A stretch of DNA of 64,000 nt, taken from Paenalicyclobacillus mengziensis. Its GTDB lineage: Bacteria > Bacillota > Bacilli > Alicyclobacillales > Alicyclobacillaceae. Location of the stretch: positions 4,750,001-4,814,000 of the forward strand of contig NZ_CP071182.1 in assembly GCF_017298635.1 (NCBI RefSeq). The letters are read 5' to 3'. The translations under genes were made by a program, and so were the position numbers. This document shows, one piece after another, positions 33,163 to 42,481 of the stretch (positions within the stretch are counted from its first letter, which is position 1; each line of letters starts with the position of its first letter). The notes beneath the pieces are model-generated. The model was not told where the DNA came from, made no database searches, and saw only the letters and a list, made by a program, of their open reading frames with translations.

Positions 33163-34764
33163 ATGAGTAGTAATTCTTCTGGGGAAGGCAAACTGAAGCG
33201 GCAACTCGGCTTCGTCGATCTGACTTTTCTCGGCCTCGGGGCCATCATCGGATCGGGCTGGCTGTTCGCTTCACAAGGAGGAGCCACATTAGCGGGACCC
33301 TCTGCATGGATTGCTTGGGTTATTGGTGCGGTAGCTGTTGGTCTAATTGGTTTGGTGTACGCGGAACTCTCCGGAGCACTCCCACGTGCAGGTGGTATCA
33401 TTCGCTATCCGGACTACTCTCATGGTCCTATCGTCGGCTTTATGATGGGTTTTGCAGCACTTGTTGCGTATTCCAGTGTGGCAGGTATTGAAGCCGAAGC
33501 CATGCGCGGCTACGCGCAGACCTGGTGGAAAGGACTTGGCACATCGACGGGCGGCATCACAACGCTCGGTTGGTTCGTGCAAGCCATTCTGCTGGCTCTC
33601 TTCTTCCTCCTAAACTATTGGAGTGTTAACATCTTTGGGAAAGTAAACTCGATTGTTACAGCCGTCAAATTTATCGTCCCTCTGCTTACTGTCATCGTTC
33701 TGTTGACACACATGCATGCTTCGAACTTCAGTTCTCATGGATTCGCACCTGGTGGTTTTACAGGCATTGAATCTGCAGTTTCAACTGCTGGTATCGTATT
33801 CGCCTTCCTCGGCTTCCGGCAAGCCGTTGACTTTGCCGGTGAGGCGAAAAACCCGCAGCGCAACGTTCCACTCGCTATCATTACAGCCATTGCGATCGGC
33901 GCTGTGTTGTACGTCTTGTTGCAGATAACGTTTGTCGGCGCTCTTCCAGGAAGCAGTCTCAGTGGCGGTTGGAGCGCGCTCAACTTCAAGTCCCCGTTCG
34001 CGAATGTCGCGAAGCTGATTGGTCTTGCTTGGTTGGCAAATGTTCTGTTTGCTGACGCAGTACTCTCGCCAAGTGGTACAGGTAACATCTACCTGTCTTC
34101 CACAGCTCGTGTTCTCTTTGCTTGGGCTCGTACAGGGACCTTCTTCAAGGTCTTCTCCCGCATCAACCCGAAAAATGGTGTGCCTCGTCCGGCACTTTGG
34201 CTTTCGTTTATTCTTTCGATTTTCTGGACTCTGCCGTTCCCAACGTGGGGTAAATTAGTCGGCGTCGTCTCCTCTGCAACCGTCATGACGTATATCATTG
34301 GTCCGATTTCGGCTGCAGCGCTTCGCCGTACGGCAAGTTCGATGCACAGGCCGTTCCGCCTTGCAGGTATGTCAGTAATTGCCCCCATTGCGTTCATCGT
34401 CGCCTCTCTCATCATCTACTGGACAGGGTGGGCCATCGATTCCTGGCTGATTGGCTTGCAGCTCATCATGTTTGTTCTCTACCTCATCGTCAGTAAAGCC
34501 ATGCCAACGGCAGTCTCGGTGGGACAGGCGGTAAAATCCAGTCTGTGGTTGGTTGTGTACTATATTGTGATGTTTCTTGTCTCGATGCTCGGTGACAAGG
34601 CCTTTGGAGGAAACGGAACACTGAAGACTCCAGTTGACCAAATCATCGTGATTGTCATCGCGCTCATCTCCTACTTCTGGGGTGTTAAAGCTGCTCTTCC
34701 GCAGCACAACATCACGGAAGAGCATACGGAAGAGGACAGCGAACTCGCAGCAGCTCCGTACTAA
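33163..34764 (+). CDS. APC-family amino acid permease
   Basis: 533 residues, about 12 helices. The first helix has the amino acid-polyamine-organocation motif LTFLGLGAIIGSGWLF, and FAFLGFRQAVDFAGEAKNP near residue 210 is the typical loop after helix 6. The hydrophilic tail after helix 12 is short and acidic. Substrate unknown. GAAGGGAG precedes the ATG. A long leader with palindromes suggests its own regulation, and a strong terminator follows. Confidence 0.87.
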   Translation: MSSNSSGEGKLKRQLGFVDLTFLGLGAIIGSGWLFASQGGATLAGPSAWIAWVIGAVAVGLIGLVYAELSGALPRAGGIIRYPDYSHGPIVGFMMGFAALVAYSSVAGIEAEAMRGYAQTWWKGLGTSTGGITTLGWFVQAILLALFFLLNYWSVNIFGKVNSIVTAVKFIVPLLTVIVLLTHMHASNFSSHGFAPGGFTGIESAVSTAGIVFAFLGFRQAVDFAGEAKNPQRNVPLAIITAIAIGAVLYVLLQITFVGALPGSSLSGGWSALNFKSPFANVAKLIGLAWLANVLFADAVLSPSGTGNIYLSSTARVLFAWARTGTFFKVFSRINPKNGVPRPALWLSFILSIFWTLPFPTWGKLVGVVSSATVMTYIIGPISAAALRRTASSMHRPFRLAGMSVIAPIAFIVASLIIYWTGWAIDSWLIGLQLIMFVLYLIVSKAMPTAVSVGQAVKSSLWLVVYYIVMFLVSMLGDKAFGGNGTLKTPVDQIIVIVIALISYFWGVKAALPQHNITEEHTEEDSELAAAPY

Positions 34765-34816
34765 TCAGCAAAGAGTGAAGGGAAACGCTGCGAACGAATG
34801 ACTACCAACTAGTAAG

Positions 34817-34861
34817 CGGGGCTTCTCGGCCAGTCACACCCTGTGACGCCGAGGAGCCCCG
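34817..34861. terminator. Bidirectional terminator
   Basis: Stem CGGGGCTTCTCGGC / GCCGAGGAGCCCCG enclosing a second hairpin GTCACA-CCC-TGTGAC. It separates the convergent permease and glycosyltransferase genes. Confidence 0.75.
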
Positions 34862-34880
34862 TTGTTTGCGCATCCGCACA

Positions 34881-36125
34881 TCAATTGGATAGCTTCTGCC
34901 CAACTGCCGCTTCCAAATATCCCAGCAAATCACGAACACACACATCCCAATTCCAATGTGACGTGACATGTAGGCGCTGGCGCAGTGCCATCGGTCGAAT
35001 TTCTCCTCGAGACGCGTACACACCTCTCATCTTCCGTCGCAGACTGAGGATACTGGGTTCTGCCCAGTATCCCTGTAAGCTTTGCCACTTGACTTGCATT
35101 TTTTTCGGTACGGGCTGCAACTTGTAACTTACGATGTAGACATCTTCCTGGCGAAGATAATCCATCTGTCCGCCCCACCCTGTCACAACAATCGGTAGTC
35201 CGGTTGCAGCGGCTTCCATCAATGGCAGTCCAATTCCCTCTCCCCTGGTTGGCAGGACGAATGCAGAGCAGTGGCGGTAAAGTCGAGCCAAATCGGAATC
35301 GGAAAGGAGTCCGTCGTAAAGGTAGATTGGAGCTTTGTTGCCGGGCGCAAACCGAAGACCAAACGAGCTCGTCTGCCAACGATTGCCTACGCTCCGTCGT
35401 CTCTGCTGACCGCGTCCATGGACGAGTGCGTTCCCGCGCTTGTTTCCATTTCGCTTGGTTGAACCAACCGCAAAATATCTCTGATACAAATTACCGATTT
35501 CGGTTGCCGCCGTCCTCGGTCCGAAATAACGTGTCTTGATGACAAGACACACCTCATCTCGCTTGCTGAACTCCCGCCAGTATGCACGCAGCAGTGCGTC
35601 ATAGCCTTTTCGCGGGACCCACTCGAACACAGAGAGAAACCGAAAACCAGGGAAGTCAAACACGTCAACCTCTCCTTTAGCCATCGGGCGAAAGGTCTCG
35701 ACATCCACACCTTGTGGGACAACCCAGATGGGGCGGATGACCCCTGCTCCGTGAGCGGACCGTGCCGCCTGCTCCGATGGGAGCACAAGGGTATCCACTT
35801 CGCTGTTTATCCGCTGGACCCACTCCCGTGGCATGTCTGTCGCCTCCGTGTAGATGACACCAACGGTGAGTCGCTCCGGACCGCGTTGAAAATCCGTAGG
35901 TACACGGTGAATGATACGTATCATCTCTTCTGGTGGGGCATCTGCTTTGCTTGCCAAGGCAAGTAGGTCTGCGTCCAGAAATGACGCGTACTGTAGAGTG
36001 CTATACGCTTCCGTTGTTTTTAACTTTACGTCGGCGCCGAGGCGTACTAGTCCTCGGACTATATTTCGCGCGACCGTTGCATGGCCGTTTGGCGACACCC
36101 AGTTTCCTTCCCAGACGATTTGCAT
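34881..36125 (-). CDS. Family 1-type glycosyltransferase
   Basis: 414 residues with GT-B architecture: an N-terminal GNWVSPNGHATVARNI and the C-terminal donor site LYRHCSAFVLPTRGEG, LPLMEAAATGLPIVVT, with the EX7E-like acidic pair. It likely transfers a sugar from GDP-mannose or a derivative in EPS or glycan synthesis, as it follows an SDR for GDP-mannose and manC. A basic, low-similarity stretch of about 45 residues (around 230-275, e.g. STKRNGNKRGNALVHGRGQQ split by arginines) interrupts the domain where relatives have about 15 residues. GAGGGG before the ATG. Confidence 0.82.
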   Translation of the reverse strand: MQIVWEGNWVSPNGHATVARNIVRGLVRLGADVKLKTTEAYSTLQYASFLDADLLALASKADAPPEEMIRIIHRVPTDFQRGPERLTVGVIYTEATDMPREWVQRINSEVDTLVLPSEQAARSAHGAGVIRPIWVVPQGVDVETFRPMAKGEVDVFDFPGFRFLSVFEWVPRKGYDALLRAYWREFSKRDEVCLVIKTRYFGPRTAATEIGNLYQRYFAVGSTKRNGNKRGNALVHGRGQQRRRSVGNRWQTSSFGLRFAPGNKAPIYLYDGLLSDSDLARLYRHCSAFVLPTRGEGIGLPLMEAAATGLPIVVTGWGGQMDYLRQEDVYIVSYKLQPVPKKMQVKWQSLQGYWAEPSILSLRRKMRGVYASRGEIRPMALRQRLHVTSHWNWDVCVRDLLGYLEAAVGQKLSN

Positions 36126-36135
36126 GACCCCTCAC

Positions 36136-37089
36136 CTACACCCGTTCACGCCAATAATCGAGCATATCATGCAGCGTCTTTGCAAACGGAACCTCGGGTT
36201 TCCATCCCGTCTGCTTCATGAACTTTGACGCATCACAGTGCAAAATCATAACATCGGACGGGCGCATTCGAGACGGGTCCTGGCGCACCTCAATTTGTAC
36301 ATCTGTCAGCTTAAGGAGTTCGTCGAGCGCATCGCCAATACGCCATGTAAATCCCGATCCGATGTTGTATACGTCGCCAGCGATGCCGTGACGGAGTGCC
36401 AGCGTGTACGCACGAACCACGTCGCGTACATCCGTGAAGTCACGGATTGCGTCGAGGTTGCCAACCTCAAGAACGGGGGGCTTGAGACCCTTCTCAATTT
36501 CGGCCACCTGCTTTGCAAAATTCGACAAAACAAATGCTTCACCACGGCGCGGTCCTTCGTGATTAAACGTACGAGTACGAACAATGTGCAGACCGTAGCT
36601 CTGTGTGTACTGGTAGCCGAGGAGGTCCTGTGCGACCTTGCTGACCCCGTACGGGCTTAATGGACGGAGAGGATTTGTTTCCAGTATGGGTGTCTCTTCC
36701 GGGTACACCATCCCGTATTCCTCACTCGAACATGCGATTTGAATGCGACAGTCCTGCAGTCCTTGCTTGCGCACCGCTTCAAACAGGTTCAGTTCTGCAA
36801 TGATGTTGTTGACCATGGTGTCCTGTGGCGAATTCCACGATGTGGGCACAAAGCTCTGTGCTGCGAGATGATAGATCCTTTCCGGTCGAATCCGTTCTAC
36901 CAATTGCATGACGGAAACGGAGTCTTTTAGTTCACATTCAACCAGGTGGATTTTTGGGAGGATAGGTTGAATGTGGTCCATGCGACTGCGTACGCGGTAG
37001 GTTCCGTACACCTCGTCGCCCTGCGCCAGCAGGAACTCTGCCAAATGACTTCCGACAAACCCTGTAATGCCCGTTATCAAGACTCTCAT
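36136..37089 (-). CDS. GDP-mannose 4,6-dehydratase / GDP-4-keto-6-deoxymannose reductase-type SDR
   Basis: 317-residue extended SDR. VLITGITGFVGSHLAEFL binds NAD(P); CSSEEYGM and SPYGVSKVAQ contain the catalytic residues; RTFNHEGPRRGEAFV and DFTDVRDVVRAY are shared by GMD and RMD enzymes. The short length fits RMD slightly better, but either step from GDP-mannose towards GDP-rhamnose is possible. ATG at 37089 with AGGTGG upstream. Eleven bases from the glycosyltransferase, so co-transcribed. Confidence 0.82.
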   Translation of the reverse strand: MRVLITGITGFVGSHLAEFLLAQGDEVYGTYRVRSRMDHIQPILPKIHLVECELKDSVSVMQLVERIRPERIYHLAAQSFVPTSWNSPQDTMVNNIIAELNLFEAVRKQGLQDCRIQIACSSEEYGMVYPEETPILETNPLRPLSPYGVSKVAQDLLGYQYTQSYGLHIVRTRTFNHEGPRRGEAFVLSNFAKQVAEIEKGLKPPVLEVGNLDAIRDFTDVRDVVRAYTLALRHGIAGDVYNIGSGFTWRIGDALDELLKLTDVQIEVRQDPSRMRPSDVMILHCDASKFMKQTGWKPEVPFAKTLHDMLDYWRERV

Positions 37090-37199
37090 CTTGGCTTCCA
37101 CCTCGCGCTCTTCTCGGTTGTTGATGATCTCGGTTGTTCGCGCACGCCTCTTGGTCTGTCTCTTCTTGACGTTGTCACTGTTCTCGTTTCTGCGTTCGC

Positions 37200-38360
37200 C
37201 TAGAGGTAGTCTTCATAGCCGCTTTTTTTGAGCAGTTCACAAAATTGCTTCACGTCCTGCTCCCGGTCACGGTGGCAAATGAAGACAGTATCTTTCGTGT
37301 TGACCACAATCAGGTCGTCAACGCCAAGGAGTCCAACAAGCCCGTGCCGGTTATCCACCAGGCACCCGTGCGCATCCATCATGACGACATCCTTATTGGC
37401 GGAGTCCGTCCCCAATTTATCGATGAATACTGACCATGTTCCGAGGTCCGTCCAAGGGAATCTCCCTGGCACCATGTAAATTTCCGGAGCTTGCTCCACA
37501 ATCGAGAACTCAAAGGACCTTTGCGGAAACTGAGCATAAATCTCTTTTAACGTGTCCCACTCTGGTGCACGCCGAATCTGTTCGTAAGTAAGGTCTCTCA
37601 ACGGAGAGGTTGACCCAAAGGCGTTCTGTGCACGGCCCAATGGATGGATAGACGAGAATATGTCTCCAATTTGTTTGAGCCTGTGAGACTCTGACGGCAA
37701 GATCCTCGAAAACAGTTCCCAAATCGTTGCCGCCTTCCACGCAAACATACCTGCATTCCAGAAGTACCCACCTTGCCGAAGGTACTTTTCTGCCTCTTCA
37801 TGTCCCGGCTTCTCGACAAACCGTTTGACGTGCATCGCTCGAATTTTGGCCATATCTGCTGTGTCCTCAAAATTGCATTGAATGTAGCCGTACCCTGTAG
37901 CTGGGTAATTCGGTTGGATGCCAATTGTAACAATCCCGTTCGTTCGCCTGGCAACGTCGATGGCTTCGCGCAGGCTGCCCACATAGTTTTGGTCGTCCCC
38001 TACATACGCATCTGTCGGGAGAACCAACACAACGTCTTCAGGGCTTAGTCCACCCTGTTTGAGCCATGCCATGGCATATCCCAGACACGCCGTCGTGCTG
38101 TACTGCATTGGTTCAACGATGATACACGATGCCGCAATCTCCGGTGCTTGACTCTGAATGTGTGGGAGGTACTCTGGTGGCGTCACCGCGTAGATAGAGG
38201 TTTCTGGAACCAGAGACCGAACACGGTGCAACGTCTGTTGAAAGAGAGACGGTTTTTCCCCAAGAGACATGAACTGTTTGGGCTTTGACTTGCGGCTTTT
38301 TGGCCACAGCCGTGTCCCGCTTCCGCCCGTCATCAGTAACACCCTTGTAGATGACCCCAC
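37200..38360 (-). CDS. manC: Mannose-1-phosphate guanylyltransferase
   Basis: 386 residues of the nucleotidyltransferase family: LLMTGGSGTRLWPKSRKSKPKQF at the N-terminus (signature split here as GGSGTRLWP and KPKQF), VEPMQYST, LPTDAY, FVEKP and the WNAGMF motif typical of ManC. Produces GDP-mannose for the two downstream genes. The GTG at 38360 is chosen because AAAGGAG precedes it by seven bases. No C-terminal phosphomannose isomerase domain is present. Confidence 0.9.
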   Translation of the reverse strand: MGSSTRVLLMTGGSGTRLWPKSRKSKPKQFMSLGEKPSLFQQTLHRVRSLVPETSIYAVTPPEYLPHIQSQAPEIAASCIIVEPMQYSTTACLGYAMAWLKQGGLSPEDVVLVLPTDAYVGDDQNYVGSLREAIDVARRTNGIVTIGIQPNYPATGYGYIQCNFEDTADMAKIRAMHVKRFVEKPGHEEAEKYLRQGGYFWNAGMFAWKAATIWELFSRILPSESHRLKQIGDIFSSIHPLGRAQNAFGSTSPLRDLTYEQIRRAPEWDTLKEIYAQFPQRSFEFSIVEQAPEIYMVPGRFPWTDLGTWSVFIDKLGTDSANKDVVMMDAHGCLVDNRHGLVGLLGVDDLIVVNTKDTVFICHRDREQDVKQFCELLKKSGYEDYL

Positions 38361-38463
38361 GCTATCGCTCCTTTCACCGCACATTTATGGACATCCTATT
38401 CAAAGCGGACGAGTTGCGTTCAGGACATCAACCATCGCCGCCCAACCCAACTTTTCCGAGAAA

Positions 38464-38494
38464 CAAAAAAAAGACCCAGAGTCATCTCTGGGTC
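38464..38494 (-). terminator. Terminator after galU and repeat element C
   Basis: Stem GACCCAGAG-TCAT-CTCTGGGTC followed on the minus strand by eight T residues. It would end transcripts reading leftward from galU through element C, and separates them from manC. Confidence 0.85.
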
Positions 38495-38537
38495 CTTTCG
38501 GAATGTTATTTGCCGAATCGAGGGTTGACCGGCAGGG

Positions 38538-38746
38538 AATAAGGAGTTGTGGGCGCACTATTTGGTATCGCCCAACCCTGTGGGGGGAAAATAGCGCGTT
38601 GTAGAAGCGTTAGCCCTCCACCTGGGAAAATAACACCTTGTGAACGCGTTAATGCAGCGGAGAAGGTAAATAACGCGCTCTTGGCGCGTTATTTCAACTC
38701 GACTCGCCAAGGCCAAAGTAAACTAGCGTGTCGCCAGCTCGTTATC
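38538..38746 (+). repeat. Five-hairpin repeat element, copy C
   Basis: Units start at 38538 (diverged), 38590, 38629, 38669 and 38722. Offsets 0, 52, 91, 131 and 184 almost equal those in copies A and B. Unit 4 (AATAACGCG-CTCTTGG-CGCGTTATT) is a perfect palindrome outside its loop. The element ends seven bases after the galU stop codon. Confidence 0.87.
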
Positions 38747-38753
38747 GCCGGCT

Positions 38754-39644
38754 TTACTTCGTCACCTTTGTCCGGTGAAGCAAGTCTTCCATCAGTTGCA
38801 CGACTTGGTCTCGCAACTCCGGCTTCTCAAGTGCAAACTCGAGCGTAGCCTCGATAAAGCCGAACTTCTCGCCAACATCGAACCTGTCACCACCGTAACG
38901 GTAAGCAAGCATAGGTTGGGCCTGATTCAATTCAACGAGCGCATCCGTTAACTGAATTTCCCCTCCGACGCCAATCTTCCCCTTTTCCAGATAATCAAAG
39001 ATTTCGGGCGTCAGCACATAGCGGCCGATGATAGCCATTGTCGACGGGGCATCGTGCGGTGCCGGTTTCTCAACGAGATCGTTCACACGAATCGTCCCAC
39101 CCGTTGATGGAGTACCAGCGACAATACCGTAGCGCGATACCTGGTCCAATGGCACATCACGTACGCCGAGAACCGCCCCGTGACTCGCTTCGCATAACTC
39201 GGTCATTTTGTGCAGACTTTGCGCCCCTCTTCTGACAATATCGTCACCGAGCAAGACGGCAAATGGCTCATCGCCAATAAAACGCCGAGCACACCAAATC
39301 GCGTGGCCTAGCCCGAGCGGACGGGGTTGGCGGATGTAGTGGATGTTCGCGAGGTCGCTGATGGAGCGAATATCCTCAAGTAACTCATATTTTTGCTTTG
39401 AAAGCAGTAGTTCTTCCAATTCAACAGAGCTGTCAAAATGGTCCTCGATAGCCCGCTTGCCTTTACCAGTCACAATAATGATGTCCTCGATACCGGCTTC
39501 GACAGCCTCTTCGATGATGTATTGGATGGTCGGTTTGTCGACAATCGGCAGCATTTCTTTCGGCATCGCCTTGGTTGCAGGCAAGAACCTTGTCCCCAGG
39601 CCAGCGGCAGGAATCACTGCTTTACGAACCCGATACTCTCCCAT
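38754..39644 (-). CDS. galU: UTP-glucose-1-phosphate uridylyltransferase
   Basis: 296 residues: VRKAVIPAAGLGTRFLPATK, KEMLPIVDKPTIQYI, FAVLLGDDIV, VEKPAP and YRYGGDRFDVGEKFGF are all galU signatures. Makes UDP-glucose for wall glycans and for the GalT cycle in the gal operon nearby. ATG at 39644 with AGGGG upstream. Monocistronic, followed by repeat element C and a terminator. Confidence 0.94.
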   Translation of the reverse strand: MGEYRVRKAVIPAAGLGTRFLPATKAMPKEMLPIVDKPTIQYIIEEAVEAGIEDIIIVTGKGKRAIEDHFDSSVELEELLLSKQKYELLEDIRSISDLANIHYIRQPRPLGLGHAIWCARRFIGDEPFAVLLGDDIVRRGAQSLHKMTELCEASHGAVLGVRDVPLDQVSRYGIVAGTPSTGGTIRVNDLVEKPAPHDAPSTMAIIGRYVLTPEIFDYLEKGKIGVGGEIQLTDALVELNQAQPMLAYRYGGDRFDVGEKFGFIEATLEFALEKPELRDQVVQLMEDLLHRTKVTK

Positions 39645-39787
39645 TTGAAGCACCCCTAATGTCTGTTATGAATTGAGTGACTGATAAATATTGACTCATT
39701 GGCTCCTTATCCAGTTATTAGTGGTCACATTATAACACTTTTTGGCGTAAAGCGGACCCGAATCGCGCACCGGAAGGTGTCCAGTCT

Positions 39788-40999
39788 TCAATTTTTCGTA
39801 AGCGCCAGTAAGGAGGCTACATTTCGAGCAGCTGTATACAAGAGTGGCTTCGCATCGTTCATCGCTTCAGTAACCGTCATCGGTCTTGACACAATCGAGT
39901 GCAAACTGACAAACAGTTCTTGGAAAACCGACAACACATCCGACCTGACTGGCACCGGTAAATTCGAGTTTTGTCCTGTCATATAGCTTTCGGGGCACCA
40001 CACCAAATTATGACCAAGGCTCCCCGACAGAAGGATAGGCCGGGCACCGTGCTGTCTCCCCATCTGAGCAACCACAAACGGCACCTTGCCATAAAGGGTC
40101 TGTTCATCCGTCCTACCCTCACCCGTGATGACATAGTCCGCATCGACGAGATGACTGTGAAGCAAAGCCGCATTTGCGACGAGCCGGGCTCCTGACTGTA
40201 TCGTCGCGCCAAGTGCCAAGAGCGCAAACCCCATTCCCCCGGCAGCGCCCGCACCCGGTTTATGTTGGAAGGACTTCCCGAGGGACGATTCCACCAGACC
40301 GGCAAAGTTGTCAAGTCCGTCGTCGAGTAACTGTACTTGTTCCGGTTTGGCCCCCTTTTGAGGGCCAAACACTGCAGATGCCCCGCGAGGACCACACAAT
40401 GGATTTTCCACATCGCTCGCCACTGCAATCTTGCAGGATTCGATGCGGCTATCGAGCCCGCTCAGGTCCACTTTCCTGACACGGCCCAACTCCCCGCCGA
40501 CGGGCCGCACCGGTTGCCCATCAGCATCGAGAAATTTCGCACCGAGGGACTGTAAGAATCCCATGCCCCCGTCGTTGGTAGCACTGCCTCCAATGCCAAC
40601 GATGAAATCTCGATAGCCCGCATCCATAGCCATCCGCAGCGCTGTGCCGACGCCTTGTGTGGAGGTTTGAAGCGGATCGCGGCGTTTTTCTGGAACCATC
40701 GGCAGACCCGCGATGCTGGCAAGCTCAATGACCACTGTTTTGCCATCACCAAGCACTCCGTACGCGCTGTCCACGATGTCGAGTAGAGGGCCTGGCACAC
40801 GAATGGGCACGGTTGTACCCGACGTTGCCTTAACCAAAGCCTCGAGTGTGCCTTCGCCGCCGTCTGCCATTGGCACAGAGACAATGTCCACATCTCGTAG
40901 GACATCGATGAAGGCACATGCCACCCATTCGCAGACCTCTGGAGCAGACAAACTTCCCTTGAACGAATCCGACGCAATGACAATCTTCACATGTGTCAC
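39788..40999 (-). CDS. Glycerate kinase
   Basis: 403 residues of the GlxK/GarK family: IASDSFKGSLSA, MADGGEGTLEALV, FIVGIGGSATNDGG and the C-terminal VITGEGRTDEQTLYGK. It phosphorylates D-glycerate, usually to 2-phosphoglycerate. GTG start. It lies 29 bp downstream of an APC permease and is probably co-transcribed with it; why a permease of this family is paired with glycerate kinase is not clear. About 25 residues longer at the C-terminus than typical members. Confidence 0.9.
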   Translation of the reverse strand: MTHVKIVIASDSFKGSLSAPEVCEWVACAFIDVLRDVDIVSVPMADGGEGTLEALVKATSGTTVPIRVPGPLLDIVDSAYGVLGDGKTVVIELASIAGLPMVPEKRRDPLQTSTQGVGTALRMAMDAGYRDFIVGIGGSATNDGGMGFLQSLGAKFLDADGQPVRPVGGELGRVRKVDLSGLDSRIESCKIAVASDVENPLCGPRGASAVFGPQKGAKPEQVQLLDDGLDNFAGLVESSLGKSFQHKPGAGAAGGMGFALLALGATIQSGARLVANAALLHSHLVDADYVITGEGRTDEQTLYGKVPFVVAQMGRQHGARPILLSGSLGHNLVWCPESYMTGQNSNLPVPVRSDVLSVFQELFVSLHSIVSRPMTVTEAMNDAKPLLYTAARNVASLLALTKN

Positions 41000-41028
41000 G
41001 TCCCTTATGTCCCGCTCGGCAACAGCAC

Positions 41029-42327
41029 TTAAGAATCAAAATCTCCCGCGGGCTCACGAGTTTGAAACAGGCGAGTCAAAGTGTACAGGATAAGACCAAT
41101 GACCAGTGCCAGGAGTGCCGCCAGAAGCTGCTTTCCGCCCTCTTGGGCGAGCAGCCAGACGCACAACACCGCCGCGACAACGGGTAGAACGATGCCAAAA
41201 GGTAATCGGAACGGGCGCTCTGCATCACGGGCTGTGAACCGCAGCACAACCACGGACACACAAACTGCCAGGTATTCGTAAACTCTAGCAGCCACATTCA
41301 GCAGAACAAGTGAATTGAACGTGCCCGTAGTCGCCGCTATCATCACCAAAATTCCCGTAACCCAGATGGCCACGACTGGGGTCTGCTGACTCGGATAAAT
41401 CGCACTGATGACCCGTGGCAATCCGCCGTCTCTTCCCAGTGCGTACAACTGCCGCGGTGCAGCGAGCGCGACCCCGCTCTTCGTGCCAAAGATGGAGAGA
41501 ACGGCACCGATGGTCATGACCGTCAACCCACCGACAAACATCGCTTTTCCGGCTGCAGCCAGCGGTGCCTTGGCTACGGCAATCGCAGGATCAAGATGCG
41601 ATGCCGCCACCTGAATGAACATATAGAACAGTGTGACGCCAATCAGCGTGCCAATAACGGCTACGGAAACCGTTTTACGCGGATTCACCATCTCACCCGT
41701 AGGGATGGCTGCCATTTCAAATCCGCCATACGCGAAAATGAGTACCAGCACGGCCTGGCCGAAGTGACCACCGATGGCCCCGACACCCGTCGTGGACGAT
41801 CCGGTAACGTGCATCAGCCCGATGATGATGAGCAGCAGAAGCGGTATCAGTTTCGCGATGGAGAAAAAGACGATGGTTCCAGAGCCCTTTTTCACACCAA
41901 ATGTATTGAGAATACAGAGTAGTCCTATAACCACAATAATAATGACTGTTCGGAGTGGTGCAATACTCGGAAATAAAGACGAGAGATAGCTGACAAACCC
42001 GTTTGACAATGCTGCCCAGCCTGCCACATAGGTCAGCCAACTCATCCAGCCGACTGTAAACGAAACGGTTTTGCCCATGGCTGCTTCTGTATAGACCATC
42101 GCCCCGCCTGTCTTCGTATACATACTACTTGCTTCAGCGAAGGATAGGCCAATCAGGATGGCGATGATACCTGCGATGAGATACGCCCAAATTGCGTAAT
42201 TGCCTGCCAATTTTGCAACCGTTCCAGGCAATAGAAAAATACCCCCGCCGACAACCCCATTGACGCCGATTAACAACACTTCCGGAGTCCGCAGGACCTT
42301 CTTTAAATTCTCTTCCATCTGCTGCAA
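41029..42327 (-). CDS. APC-family amino acid permease
   Basis: 432 residues, about 12 helices, with LRTPEVLLIGVNGVVGGGIF at the first helix and FAYGGFEMAAIPTGEMVNP after helix 6. It belongs to a different branch from the permease at 33.2 kb (shorter, different loop sequences). Co-directional with and 29 bp before glycerate kinase. Confidence 0.86.
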   Translation of the reverse strand: MQQMEENLKKVLRTPEVLLIGVNGVVGGGIFLLPGTVAKLAGNYAIWAYLIAGIIAILIGLSFAEASSMYTKTGGAMVYTEAAMGKTVSFTVGWMSWLTYVAGWAALSNGFVSYLSSLFPSIAPLRTVIIIVVIGLLCILNTFGVKKGSGTIVFFSIAKLIPLLLLIIIGLMHVTGSSTTGVGAIGGHFGQAVLVLIFAYGGFEMAAIPTGEMVNPRKTVSVAVIGTLIGVTLFYMFIQVAASHLDPAIAVAKAPLAAAGKAMFVGGLTVMTIGAVLSIFGTKSGVALAAPRQLYALGRDGGLPRVISAIYPSQQTPVVAIWVTGILVMIAATTGTFNSLVLLNVAARVYEYLAVCVSVVVLRFTARDAERPFRLPFGIVLPVVAAVLCVWLLAQEGGKQLLAALLALVIGLILYTLTRLFQTREPAGDFDS

Positions 42328-42481
42328 ACACCCCTAACTATTGCTTTCTCTCTAAAAACGTCGCTCTCTGTACTCTCTCTGAAGAAGTCAGCCTCTGCAT
42401 TGCGGTCTTTAGCGTAAACGCAGGAATGGGTGGTGTCAATCGTACGGCGGGCGGGGCTCGCGGCAGCCTCCGGCCCGTGTT

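Noticed and set aside
32953..33204. 83-residue minus-strand frame in the permease leader
   Set aside because: No ribosome site or family resemblance, and it overlaps the permease start and its likely promoter region.
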